NCBI GenBank assembly: GCA_030686115.1
Contig: CP131612.1
Span: 2,728,001-2,792,000 of the forward strand
Direction: 5' to 3'
DNA length: 64,000 nucleotides
DNA from: Psychrobacter cibarius
GTDB taxonomy: Bacteria > Pseudomonadota > Gammaproteobacteria > Pseudomonadales > Moraxellaceae
Part shown: piece after piece, positions 38,373 through 47,073 of the stretch
How positions within the stretch are numbered: the stretch's first letter is position 1
How the letters are laid out: each line of letters starts with the position of its first letter
Notes under the pieces: model-generated
What the model saw: only the letters and a program-made list of their open reading frames with translations
Told to the model about the DNA's origin: nothing
Database searches by the model: none
Program-made: the position numbers and the translations under genes

Positions 38373-39302
38373 CTAATTAAAAACCACGGTTTTATTACCC
38401 GCTACAATCACGCGGTTTTGTACATGCCAGTTCACAGCGCGTGCCAAGACATTACGCTCGATATCACGACCAATAGCGCGCAGCTCGGTCACACCTTGAC
38501 GGTGAGTGACTCGGTGTACATCTTGCTCAATGATAGGGCCTTGATCAAGCTCAGCGGTGACGTAATGCGCGGTCGCGCCAATGAGTTTCACACCTTTATC
38601 ATAAGCCTGACGATAAGGGTCAGCTCCCACAAATGCAGGCAAAAATGAATGGTGAATATTAATGACTTGCATCGGCCATCGCTTGACAAAATCAGACGAT
38701 AATATCTGCATATAACGCGCCAACACTAGCAAATCATTGCCTTCCATCAACTCATGAATTTGCTCTTCTGCCTCTGATTTATTGTCTTTGGTCACTGGCA
38801 CATGATGGAAAGTAATACCGAAGTTCTCTACCGATTGGCGCAAGTCTTCGTGATTACTAACAACAGAGGTAATCTCGCAATCGAGCAATCCACGCTGATG
38901 ACGCCATAACAAATCCAACAATGCATGATCAAACTTGGAAACTAAAATCCCAACTTTCGTCTTAATCGCATTATCATGTAAACGCCAAGCCATGTTATGG
39001 CGCTTGGCTACCGTATGCGCAAAACTGGCTTCAAAATTCTCAATAATCTCGCTCAATCCTGCTAAAGCAAACTCTAAACGCATAAAATATTGACCACCCT
39101 CATGAGCAGTTGAATACTGATCGAGAGTGATGATATTAGCGCCATAGCGATGGATGAACTCAGATACCGCTTGCACGATACCGGCTTGATCACGGCATTT
39201 AATCAATAGCGTGGCAGTATCGATTGTCGTCTTGTTAGACAGGTTATTAGATAGTTTATGAGATGAGTTTTTTGCTGAAGTAATCGTTGCAGTGTCTGAC
39301 AT
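38373..39302 (-). CDS. purU: Formyltetrahydrofolate deformylase PurU
   Basis: Hydrolyses 10-formyl-THF to formate and THF, balancing one-carbon pools and feeding purine synthesis. 309 residues from ATG 39302. N-terminal ACT domain (TLLIKCRDQAGIVQAVSEF near 28), then a formyltransferase-like domain with catalytic residues in NIHHSFLPAFVGADPYRQA and ELDQGPIIEQD (Asp). ATG 39302 (MSDTATITSAK) is preferred over 39359, which adds 19 unlikely residues. E. coli PurU is 280 residues; the extra part is a Ser/Asn-rich start. Confidence 0.94.
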   Translation of the reverse strand: MSDTATITSAKNSSHKLSNNLSNKTTIDTATLLIKCRDQAGIVQAVSEFIHRYGANIITLDQYSTAHEGGQYFMRLEFALAGLSEIIENFEASFAHTVAKRHNMAWRLHDNAIKTKVGILVSKFDHALLDLLWRHQRGLLDCEITSVVSNHEDLRQSVENFGITFHHVPVTKDNKSEAEEQIHELMEGNDLLVLARYMQILSSDFVKRWPMQVINIHHSFLPAFVGADPYRQAYDKGVKLIGATAHYVTAELDQGPIIEQDVHRVTHRQGVTELRAIGRDIERNVLARAVNWHVQNRVIVAGNKTVVFN

Positions 39303-39440
39303 AGTGCGCCCAATCAAAAAATTAAACTTGCTACTGACTTTCAATACGGTCATTAGCATAGGAAACCGACTATTCTAATCGCTTTTACCTAACTTTGCTG
39401 ATTGAGTTGGTTGTATTTCGTTATTGAGGTTATAAATACG

Positions 39441-39469
39441 AAAACCCCCAACGCGAGGTTGAGGGTTTT
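39441..39469 (-). terminator. Terminator of the Ig-like lipoprotein gene
   Basis: Arms AAAACCC.CAAC / GTTG.GGGTTTT with one mismatch and a 5-base loop, followed on minus by T residues. It lies 36 bp after the stop. Confidence 0.65.
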
Positions 39470-39504
39470 GTTCATAATTTAATATCACTTAGCTTAAAAC
39501 TGAC

Positions 39505-41955
39505 TTAGTTGCGACTTGTGCAGGCTTCAACACCAAATGGACTAACCCAATTCGGACGTATTGGCTCACTAATATCAACATCATCTATGAGAACTGGGAA
39601 GCTTATTGCACGAGACTGCTGTGACTCACTACCATCTACGCTAGTATTGACGGTAACTTTTGCTTTATACCATTCTGCATACTCTTTTGGATAACGTATT
39701 GAAAAATCAACTTTACCAGCGCCATCCGTTATAAAATTAAAATTTTGACTAGAACTAACTTCATTGCCATCTTTATCAAGTACTGCTGCGACGTTGATAG
39801 GATCTAGTTGTCCATTACCGTTAAAATCTTCACCTGGATCTAATATACCATTGTTATTAACGTCTTCATTTTGGCAAGAGAAAAGTGGATTTCGAATCCA
39901 AACTTTGTCGCCAAATATATTTCTACCAATATCAAATCCACCTTTTAGGTAACTATCAGGATTCAAGTTAATAGATACTGGCTGATTAATTGCTGGTTTA
40001 CCAGTGCTATTAAGCACACTAATTGAACCTTTTTGATAATAATATACTTGACGATCACCAGCAGATATTTTATCAGCAAAAGCAAAGCTGATAAATGTTG
40101 ATCTGGTCTGCACTGAAAGCTTTGTTTCTGCAAGTGTGACACTAACTGGCTTCTCTTTGCCGTCTGGCAACTCGATCAATCTTACTTCAGCTTCTATGAT
40201 GACACCATCTGTCTTAGTAGGGTTCTGTCCTGCGTTATAGACAACTTTTGCTAAACCACTACTATCAGTATAAGCAATCCCTTGCCCTAAACTACCTCCA
40301 GATGCATCCTTAGTCGTCGTAAACTGTACGATAGCATTTTTCACTGGTGCATCATCATTATCTAATACACGAGCAATCACTTCAGTGGAACCGCCAATAC
40401 TTAGTACTGAACGCTCAGTTTGTAGCAGCAGCTTAGTAGGGCTAATAGATACAAAGCTTAGCACGGTTTCTTTGGTGTTATCTGGTTGTCCTGTACGCTT
40501 ATGTGTGGCAGTTATCGTGGCGCTATCAGGTACATTAGATTCAATGAAGAACTCAACCTTTTTATTTGCCACTTTTAGTATGCGACGAGAGCTACCTAGG
40601 CTTTCAGCTTCATTCATGCTCTCAAACACTTTACCTTTATTAGTTGAGATAACAACATCATCACCGTTGCTACCATCGGGAACATTCAAGGTTATTTTCT
40701 TTCTGACCCCAACTACGATATCAGTAGTTTGTGCAAAATTCATACTTGAGCTGACAGCAGACCCTACCGTCAGTATGTTAGAAATGCGCTGACTACTCTC
40801 AGTACCCTTAATCTCAATACTAAATACATAACTGTCATCATCTGAAGTTTTTAACGTAGCAGAGTTTAAATCAAATCTAAAATTACCATTATTGTCAGTG
40901 CTACCAGTACTTACTTCTACGTTATTATTATATAACACTACATTTGCACGATTGATAGGCTTCGCTGCACCGTCAAGAATTTGCCCAGATACTGAGAAAT
41001 TCTCTCCTGTACTTACTATGTTTTTGGAAGATACCACATTACTCGCACGAGTACCTGACACTATAATAGGAAAACTTTGCTCAACGATACTATTCTTTTC
41101 ATCATCAACAACGATGGTTAGTAGACTCTCATGGTTTAATTGAGCGTCGATACTTACTCTGCTCTGTACTAGCTGAACAGCGATAAGCCCCTGCTCATTA
41201 GTGACTTGCTTAGAAGGACTGCTTAGAGACAAGCCATATAATGCAGCATCAGTGATGCCTATAATCACAGGAACACCTGCAACAATACCGCCTTTTTTAT
41301 CAGTAACTCTAATATTTACTGTTGCTGTATCTGCACCGGTCAATAACTCAGTTTTATCAGATGAAATAAACACATCATAAACATCATCTTTTTGAGTATT
41401 GGTATTATTTTCTTTTCCGAATAGGGTGATAGATTGCTGAATACCATCAACGCTAACTTCTACTGTTAAACCAGTTTTAATAAGGAAATCACTTTGAGCT
41501 GCAGTCAACTTATTTGTTGCTTGCAGCTCAATAACTGCCCTACCTTTTTCGTCAGTAACAACTCTAGAGCTAGAAGTGCTAAACAGCCCTGTAGCTTTAG
41601 GATCAGTGATCTTAAAGGTAACGGTCTTATTGTCTAACACACCGTTATTATCATCTAGTATAAGCGCCTCTATTTTTATAGAAGTGTCTTTTGCCATATT
41701 TACGTTAATACTAGTATAGTTAGATAATATGTATATTTCGCTTGCTTTAATCGTTGACTCTTCTTGATCGCCTGAACCTTGATCACCAGGATTTTGATTA
41801 TCAGGAACTACTGGAACCAATCCAATATCAGGCGCTGGTGCAACAGAATCCACAGTATCACCGCCACCTCCACCACATCCAGCTAGAGTTAGTGATATTG
41901 TTAACGCCGTAAGCTGAAATAATTTAGAGGTAAAAGGTAATGAGCTATATGACAT
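39505..41955 (-). CDS. Large lipoprotein with bacterial Ig-like repeats
   Basis: 816 residues. Signal peptide with lipobox LAGC (Cys27), then GGGGG and an acidic linker. The body is built from several Ig-like (Big-1/invasin type) domains; recurring signals are VTFKITD / VVTDEKGRAVIELQAT, VNIRVTDKKGGIVAGVPV, ARVLDNDDAPVKNAIVQFTT followed by YTDSSGLAKVVY. Near 715-735 a calcium-binding-like stretch CQNEDVNNNGILDPGEDFNG is followed by a second NGNGQLDP, similar to dockerin or EF loops. This is a cell-surface or periplasmic adhesin-like protein; ligand unknown. A terminator follows. Confidence 0.87.
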   Translation of the reverse strand: MSYSSLPFTSKLFQLTALTISLTLAGCGGGGGDTVDSVAPAPDIGLVPVVPDNQNPGDQGSGDQEESTIKASEIYILSNYTSINVNMAKDTSIKIEALILDDNNGVLDNKTVTFKITDPKATGLFSTSSSRVVTDEKGRAVIELQATNKLTAAQSDFLIKTGLTVEVSVDGIQQSITLFGKENNTNTQKDDVYDVFISSDKTELLTGADTATVNIRVTDKKGGIVAGVPVIIGITDAALYGLSLSSPSKQVTNEQGLIAVQLVQSRVSIDAQLNHESLLTIVVDDEKNSIVEQSFPIIVSGTRASNVVSSKNIVSTGENFSVSGQILDGAAKPINRANVVLYNNNVEVSTGSTDNNGNFRFDLNSATLKTSDDDSYVFSIEIKGTESSQRISNILTVGSAVSSSMNFAQTTDIVVGVRKKITLNVPDGSNGDDVVISTNKGKVFESMNEAESLGSSRRILKVANKKVEFFIESNVPDSATITATHKRTGQPDNTKETVLSFVSISPTKLLLQTERSVLSIGGSTEVIARVLDNDDAPVKNAIVQFTTTKDASGGSLGQGIAYTDSSGLAKVVYNAGQNPTKTDGVIIEAEVRLIELPDGKEKPVSVTLAETKLSVQTRSTFISFAFADKISAGDRQVYYYQKGSISVLNSTGKPAINQPVSINLNPDSYLKGGFDIGRNIFGDKVWIRNPLFSCQNEDVNNNGILDPGEDFNGNGQLDPINVAAVLDKDGNEVSSSQNFNFITDGAGKVDFSIRYPKEYAEWYKAKVTVNTSVDGSESQQSRAISFPVLIDDVDISEPIRPNWVSPFGVEACTSRN

Positions 41956-42440
41956 GTTTTGGACTCCGCGTCAGCAGTAATTTATTTGAGCAAATAAACA
42001 AAAATCATTACACAGAATCATAATAGATTGGTAATGATACATAGATTTACATTAACACTCGTTGTATTAACAGATTGTATTAAATATATAACAGCAACTT
42101 TACTGACTTTTGTTATAACTTACAACTAAAAATTAATCTTTACTATTAAATAATCAACAACATAGCCAGCGAATTTCAGGGTATAATAGCCATCCTTTAG
42201 ATCGACAATAATCATAAAAATATTTGAGTATTCATCTCTTTTATGGTATAAATGTCGGCTTTAAAATTTTCTGAATTGGTACGCTTGTTATTTGCCTTTA
42301 GATAACAGCAATATCAACTCAACATTCATATAGTTTTGTTTGGTGCAAAGCTGCCGCTTGCTGTGTCCATGCCGCAAAAACGTGCAACTTGCCCAGACTG
42401 GTATGAGAAAAACTCATACCTCATAGATTAGGAGTTCGCC
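41956..42440. other. Intergenic region upstream of rpmB
   Basis: 485 bp between divergent genes, no gene seen. It is AT-rich to about 42300. A TATAAT at 42182-42187 on plus is a possible -10 box. A perfect hairpin lies at 42400-42420 close to the rpmB ribosome site. Confidence 0.5.
42400..42420 (+). promoter_or_regulatory. Hairpin in the rpmB 5' leader
   Basis: Perfect 8-bp stem GGTATGAG/CTCATACC with loop AAAAA, ending 10 bp before the GGAG ribosome site of rpmB. No T run follows, so it is not a terminator. It could help control ribosomal-protein synthesis. Confidence 0.5.
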
Positions 42441-42677
42441 ATGTCTCGAGTTTGCCAAGTGACTGGAAAGCGCCCTATGGTGGGTAATAATGTTTCGCAC
42501 GCAAACAACAAAACCCGTCGTCGCTTTCTACCAAACCTTCATAACCATCGTTTTTGGGTAGAGTCTGAAAATCGTTTTGTACGTCTACGTGTGTCTACCA
42601 AAGGTATGCGCACTATTGACAAACTTGGTATCGATAAAGTGCTAGCAGATATGCGCGCACAAGGTCAAAAAGTATAA
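42441..42677 (+). CDS. rpmB: 50S ribosomal protein L28
   Basis: 78 residues, same length as E. coli L28. Starts [29 protein letters not shown], typical of the gammaproteobacterial type, with no zinc-binding cysteines beyond the first. GGAG sits six bases before ATG. Followed 138 bp later by rpmG, the conserved pair. Confidence 0.98.
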   Translation: MSRVCQVTGKRPMVGNNVSHANNKTRRRFLPNLHNHRFWVESENRFVRLRVSTKGMRTIDKLGIDKVLADMRAQGQKV

Positions 42678-42815
42678 GTTAAGACTGGCAGCTTAATATC
42701 TCGATAATTTTCGTCATTTAAGCTGCTTTTCTGCTACATCATTACATTTGTAGCGACTCAATATTTTAGATCCGTACCTATCGTTTGAAGACCCCTCATT
42801 TACAGGAAAGCTATC

Positions 42816-42971
42816 ATGAGAGATAAAATTAAATTAGTATCAACAGCTGGTACTGGGTATTACTACACCACTACTAAAAACAAACGCACTATGCCTGGCA
42901 AAATGGAAATGAAGAAATTCGATCCAAAAATTCGTCAGCACGTGATGTTTAAAGAAGCTAAAATCAAATAA
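42816..42971 (+). CDS. rpmG: 50S ribosomal protein L33
   Basis: 51 residues ([23 protein letters not shown]...), too short for most gene callers. It matches bacterial L33 without the CxxC pairs, the zinc-free type. AGGA precedes ATG 42816. It sits downstream of rpmB, as in almost all Proteobacteria, and ends before a hairpin pair. Confidence 0.97.
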   Translation: MRDKIKLVSTAGTGYYYTTTKNKRTMPGKMEMKKFDPKIRQHVMFKEAKIK

Positions 42972-43015
42972 TTACTGTTATATATAGAATATACTTTCTA
43001 TATATAAGTTATTTG

Positions 43016-43051
43016 AAAAAAAAGGGTATATCAATTGATATACCCTTTTTT
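43016..43051. terminator. Terminator after rpmG
   Basis: Perfect palindrome GGGTATATCAATTGATATACCC with A and T runs on both sides. A second AT-rich hairpin (TATATAGAA...TTCTATATA, about 42982-43005) lies just before it. Confidence 0.85.
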
Positions 43052-43123
43052 ATGCTTGCTACTTTTCATGATGATTATTTTAATTGACTACTGCTAGCCA
43101 GCCAGCTTAACAGCAACTCATCA

Positions 43124-43450
43124 CTAACTATAGTGCGTCGGCTCTTTGTCATAAACATGCGCATGCCATTGGCTCATCTGCTTTTGCATAATGACCTGAA
43201 TCGCGGCATGAATCATATGCTGACCTATCGCTTGGGTGTCACTACCGAGCAGCTCTTTAAGCTTTTCAGAAAAATCAATGGTCATCAGCGGCGCTTCGTC
43301 TTGTTCCGCGTCACGTAACAATAAGCGACCATCTTCTGCCTCTACCAACTCAAGGGTAGTCTCTTTAGCAAATCCTGCAAATTGATCCGTACTTTCGTTA
43401 TCTACTTCTATATCATTATCGATATCGTATGGCATGAATTGGTTCCTCAT
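43124..43450 (-). CDS. Hypothetical acidic protein
   Basis: 108 residues from ATG 43450. An acidic N-terminal half (YDIDNDIEVDNESTDQFAGF) is followed by ELVEAEDGRLLLRDAEQDEAPLMTIDFSEKLKELLG and a helical C-terminus with QHMIHAAIQVIMQKQMSQWHAHV. I do not recognise a named family, but it reads like a real cytoplasmic protein. Alternative start ATG 43471. Function unknown. Confidence 0.72.
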   Translation of the reverse strand: MRNQFMPYDIDNDIEVDNESTDQFAGFAKETTLELVEAEDGRLLLRDAEQDEAPLMTIDFSEKLKELLGSDTQAIGQHMIHAAIQVIMQKQMSQWHAHVYDKEPTHYS

Positions 43451-43620
43451 TGTCCCGTCTAATACTTGCAAGAAAAATCGCGCGTCGCAACATTATTGTT
43501 TTACAGTAATACGGGTAAAACTATCTTAGTCATACAATGGACGCTTTGGTCTTGAAATTCAAGGCTTGTCACATAAGTCTTCTACATAAAGGCTTTTTAG
43601 GTGTGCTATCACTAATAGTA

Positions 43621-43932
43621 TTAGCGCCAGTAGCGTAATTTTGCCACAGTAAATAAGAAGGCAACAAACATGCCGAGATAATACATGAGCTTTAACTCTA
43701 ATGTCGGATCTCGATATTTAAACGGTAATGCTACAGTGGCGGTGGCGGTCGGAAATATCAACAGCATAAGCAGCCAGTTTTCGATGACATTGAGCCAGCC
43801 TTGTAAATCAGTACCGTTACGCAATGATGCCAGTCCTAGCAGCAAACAGGCGATAATTAAGCTGGTGAATAAGCCATTGGGTAGATCTTTTGGATAGATG
43901 ATATTGGCAATCTTGGTAGGTATGATTCTCAT
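43621..43932 (-). CDS. Small inner-membrane protein, unknown
   Basis: 103 residues with three hydrophobic helices (about 20-40, 50-70 and 80-98). Starts MRIIPTKIANIIYPKDLPNG. No family recognised. It lies between the acidic hypothetical gene and the broken membrane gene at 44053-44430, all on minus. Confidence 0.7.
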   Translation of the reverse strand: MRIIPTKIANIIYPKDLPNGLFTSLIIACLLLGLASLRNGTDLQGWLNVIENWLLMLLIFPTATATVALPFKYRDPTLELKLMYYLGMFVAFLFTVAKLRYWR

Positions 43933-44052
43933 GTAAAATTCCAGTCACGCTTGTAGCGCGTGACTTAATAATTAAAAATTGTATAAAAACAGCCTATCAT
44001 AAATATTGCAGTGCACTATTTATCAAACAGCTTTATCTCTGTTCATAAGACT

Positions 44053-44430
44053 CTAACTGTAAGTACCCATCAACCATAGCATCGATATACAAGACGTCAA
44101 ATAGCCCAAGCTAATAGCATTCCAGCTCTCTATATGCATGCCTTTAACTTTGTTAAGTATCTTCGAACCTACCCAAAAAAACAGGGGAATGCCCAGCATA
44201 AATGCAGGCACAATGACCGCAGCATGACGTAATACTTCACCAGTATCATCACCCACCATTAGCCGAAAGCCGTAACCTGCCAGACTTAGAACCAAGGCAA
44301 ATACAGCCAAGCCAATAGTAATACCCTTTGGCACCAAGCTGCGTTGCTGTGTCTAATTCTGAATTGGCTGCTCAATGCTTTGCTCTGACTCAGGTGATTC
44401 TGACGAATTGATTGAGTTTTTTGTGTCCAT
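44053..44430 (-). pseudogene. Small membrane protein interrupted by an in-frame TAG
   Basis: The frame opens at ATG 44430 (GGTGAA ribosome site) and reads MDTKNSINSSESPESEQS... for 25 codons to TAG at 44355-44353. The same frame then continues without another stop for 100 codons: TQQRSLVPKGITIGLAVFALV and three helices, ending MLWLMGTYS. The distance between ATG and the later TTG start (44337) is exactly 31 codons. So a 125-codon gene with a polar N-terminus appears to carry a nonsense mutation at codon 26. Restart at TTG/GTG (44337/44334) could still make the membrane part. A sequencing error is possible. Confidence 0.6.
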
Positions 44431-44550
44431 ATTTCACCTTTACGTAACTTGCCGTTATGCATCGTTATCCGTTATACAGCACATTTTGCTACTATTCTTT
44501 TATGACGAAAATGACTGATGAACGTATTTACTAATCACATAAGACCGTGG

Positions 44551-45243
44551 TTATTCGTTACCATTAGCCAAAGCCAGCTCAGCACGCATAGCATCAATAG
44601 CCACTTTATAGTCATCTTGGTTAAAGATCGCCGACCCTGCCACAAACATATCAGCACCCGCTTCGGCAATGGCTCGAATATTACTGGCTTTGATACCGCC
44701 ATCTACTTCTAATCTGATATCACGACCACTGGTGATGATGCGCTGACGGACTTGGCGCACTTTTTCTAACGTCCCTTCAATAAATGACTGACCGCCAAAA
44801 CCTGGGTTGACGCTCATCAATAAAATTTGATCTACCTTGTCCATCACATAGTCTAAATAATGTAATGGCGTTGCTGGATTCAATACTAAACCACATTCAG
44901 CACCGCCATCTTTGATCAGCTGTAAAGAGCGATCAATATGCCCACTGGCTTCTGGATGAAAAGTGATAACACTCGCACCTGCTTCCAAAAACTGCTCAAT
45001 CATGCCGTCAACTGGTGATACCATCAAATGCACATCGATTGGTGCATCAATCCCATAATCACGCAGCGCCTTACAAATCATACTGCCAAAGGTGAGATTG
45101 GGTACATAATGGTTGTCCATTACATCAAAATGAATCACATCAGCACCTGATTCCAACACCCTTTCAACTTCTTCACCTAAACGTGCAAAATCAGCTGAGA
45201 GTATTGATGGGGCGATAAGATAAGGTTTAGAAGGAATAATCAT
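44551..45243 (-). CDS. rpe: Ribulose-phosphate 3-epimerase
   Basis: Interconverts ribulose-5-phosphate and xylulose-5-phosphate in the pentose phosphate pathway. 230 residues, TIM barrel. Metal and catalytic residues: [14 protein letters not shown] near 15, [16 protein letters not shown] near 38, HLMV near 72, [14 protein letters not shown] near 142, and [10 protein letters not shown] near 178. Length matches E. coli (225). Confidence 0.96.
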   Translation of the reverse strand: MIIPSKPYLIAPSILSADFARLGEEVERVLESGADVIHFDVMDNHYVPNLTFGSMICKALRDYGIDAPIDVHLMVSPVDGMIEQFLEAGASVITFHPEASGHIDRSLQLIKDGGAECGLVLNPATPLHYLDYVMDKVDQILLMSVNPGFGGQSFIEGTLEKVRQVRQRIITSGRDIRLEVDGGIKASNIRAIAEAGADMFVAGSAIFNQDDYKVAIDAMRAELALANGNE

Positions 45244-45354
45244 AGTTGAGCTACCTGATTCTGTTGAAATAAAATACGAATAAAATAAAAAGAAATTAAG
45301 GACTGACTTAAAAAAACTGAGCCTTTAAAGCAATAATATTAAGAACTCAAACCA

Positions 45355-45807
45355 CTAGCGCTGCTTATACTGGGTTTTGCAATAAGCACGACCGACATCG
45401 AAGCCTCGCTTAGCTTGGTGTTTGGTAGCGCGATTGCTCACGCGCTGACGCCATAAGCGAAAAGACGACGGCTTTAGCGCTTGGCGCATCAGCTTAATCA
45501 CGCCTGCTTCATTAAGACCATAGCTATGCTCTATCGCCCCAAACGGTGTTCTGTCCTCCCACGCCATTTCTATCACTCGTGAGATTTGCGCGTCATCTAG
45601 CACTTTATCACCCGACTCATTGACTACAGTTGCGATAAGCTCATCTGAACGTGTCTGTCTGTCATTTGATTCAGTACTAATATCAGCATGCTGATTATTT
45701 TTTAGAGCCGCGGTCATATCGGCTTGCATGGTCGCAAGCGATGACTGAACGGTTTGCTGCTTACAAGCCAAACCATCGACTACTAATGCTGTCAGATTAT
45801 TTGCCAT
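45355..45807 (-). CDS. DUF2805 / TIGR03643 family protein
   Basis: 150 residues. The C-terminal half carries the family signature: ISRVIEMAWEDRTPFGAIEHSYGL then EAGVIKLMRQALKPSSFRLWRQRVSNR-like text, ending KRGFDVGRAYC. The family is usually about 70-90 residues, so the first ~70 residues, Thr/Asn/Asp-rich, are an extension. The motif is compatible with nucleic-acid binding, but the function is unknown. Confidence 0.83.
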   Translation of the reverse strand: MANNLTALVVDGLACKQQTVQSSLATMQADMTAALKNNQHADISTESNDRQTRSDELIATVVNESGDKVLDDAQISRVIEMAWEDRTPFGAIEHSYGLNEAGVIKLMRQALKPSSFRLWRQRVSNRATKHQAKRGFDVGRAYCKTQYKQR

Positions 45808-45954
45808 AAAACCTTACCTTTAAAGATGCTTAACAGATACTTAGCCAATTTTTATTTTATATTAATCTATTTTATATCAATAAGTACGCTTGACTAAATA
45901 ATCAGCGTAACTGTCTGTCAATTTATCGATCAGAGCATCATTCTAATACTGGGC

Positions 45955-46854
45955 TTAGCTCATTTGTGCCATACGCCAGTGATGTTCGATATGATCGTTA
46001 ATCACCGTTTGGATAAAATAGTAGCTATGATCGTGACCCGCCTGATAACGCAAGGTTAAGGGCTGATTGGCTTTGTCACAAGCGCGTTGTAATTTGGTGG
46101 TTTGCAGTTGACCCTCTGCTAAAAAATTGTCAGCCGCGCCTTGATCCACCAAGATACTTGCATACTGCTGCCCCGATTTTTCAATCATCTGCGCAGCATC
46201 TGCCTGCGCCCATCGTGATTTATCATCGCCGAAGTATTCTGTATAAGCGGCTTGCCCCCATGCCGACTCACTGGCCGCGCACACAGGCGATAAAGCTGAG
46301 ACACTCGCAAACTTGCCTGGAAACTTAAAGCCCAATAGTAATGCTCCGTGACCGCCCATCGAATGCCCTGTCACGCCGATACTGTCAATAGGAAATTCTG
46401 AGCGTAACAAGTCATATAACTCATCAACGATATAGCTTTGCATATTAAAATGCTCTGACCAAGGTGCTTGCGTCGCATCGACATAATAGCTGGCACCCTG
46501 ACCGACAAAATAGCGGTCGTCGTTTGGCACATCGCTGTCATCACTACTTCGAGGTGATGTATCAGGGGCGATAAATATCATGCCAAGCTCGCTGCATTTT
46601 TGCTGAAAATGCGCTTTGTGGGTGACATTATCAGCATTGCAAGTGAGACCTGATAAATATAGAATCGCTGGACAACGGCGACCAGCAAGCGCTTCATCTG
46701 GCAGATAAATGCTAAAGGTCATCGGCGTTTTGGTCGATGATGATTGATGGCTATAGTAATGCTGCTCACCATCGAAACAGCGGTTGACGCTGATCTGCGT
46801 GATTTTTGAATTGGTAGATAAACTGTGTTTATAAGAGTTGTTCATAAGCGACAT
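45955..46854 (-). CDS. fghA: S-formylglutathione hydrolase
   Basis: Last step of glutathione-dependent formaldehyde detoxification: hydrolyses S-formylglutathione to formate and glutathione. 299 residues, esterase D type alpha/beta-hydrolase. Nucleophile serine in GHSMGGHGALL near 163, catalytic Asp in LVDQGAADNFL near 240, His in GHDHSYYF near 275. The frmA-type dehydrogenase is not in this window. E. coli FghA/FrmB are 277-278 residues. Confidence 0.94.
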   Translation of the reverse strand: MSLMNNSYKHSLSTNSKITQISVNRCFDGEQHYYSHQSSSTKTPMTFSIYLPDEALAGRRCPAILYLSGLTCNADNVTHKAHFQQKCSELGMIFIAPDTSPRSSDDSDVPNDDRYFVGQGASYYVDATQAPWSEHFNMQSYIVDELYDLLRSEFPIDSIGVTGHSMGGHGALLLGFKFPGKFASVSALSPVCAASESAWGQAAYTEYFGDDKSRWAQADAAQMIEKSGQQYASILVDQGAADNFLAEGQLQTTKLQRACDKANQPLTLRYQAGHDHSYYFIQTVINDHIEHHWRMAQMS

Positions 46855-46946
46855 CCTTTTTATCCAAAGTAAAGTACACGATGACTTATAAAAAGCATTG
46901 GTAAAGTAATACTAGCACTTCTCCAAACTCACTTAGTACTCAATCA

Positions 46947-47023
46947 TTATACCATTCACAAGAATTAAAGTAGTAAGGAAAGCGAGTGTCAGTATTACAG
47001 ATTCTAGACTGAACGAGCTTAAT
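46947..47023 (+). repeat. Dispersed intergenic repeat, copy 2
   Basis: About 77 bp aligned with 23287-23363 in the same orientation. TTATACCATTC, AGTAG and GCGAGTGTC are identical, and most other positions agree. It lies between fghA and the C13 peptidase gene. Confidence 0.6.
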
Positions 47024-47073
47024 ACGGCTCATCGTGATTTTTGGGTTGCGGGTTTTGGATTTACTGTTAGTTG

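Noticed and set aside
41956..42440. Riboswitch or attenuator upstream of rpmB
   Set aside because: Beyond the simple hairpin at 42400 I found no conserved aptamer-like structure; not claimed.
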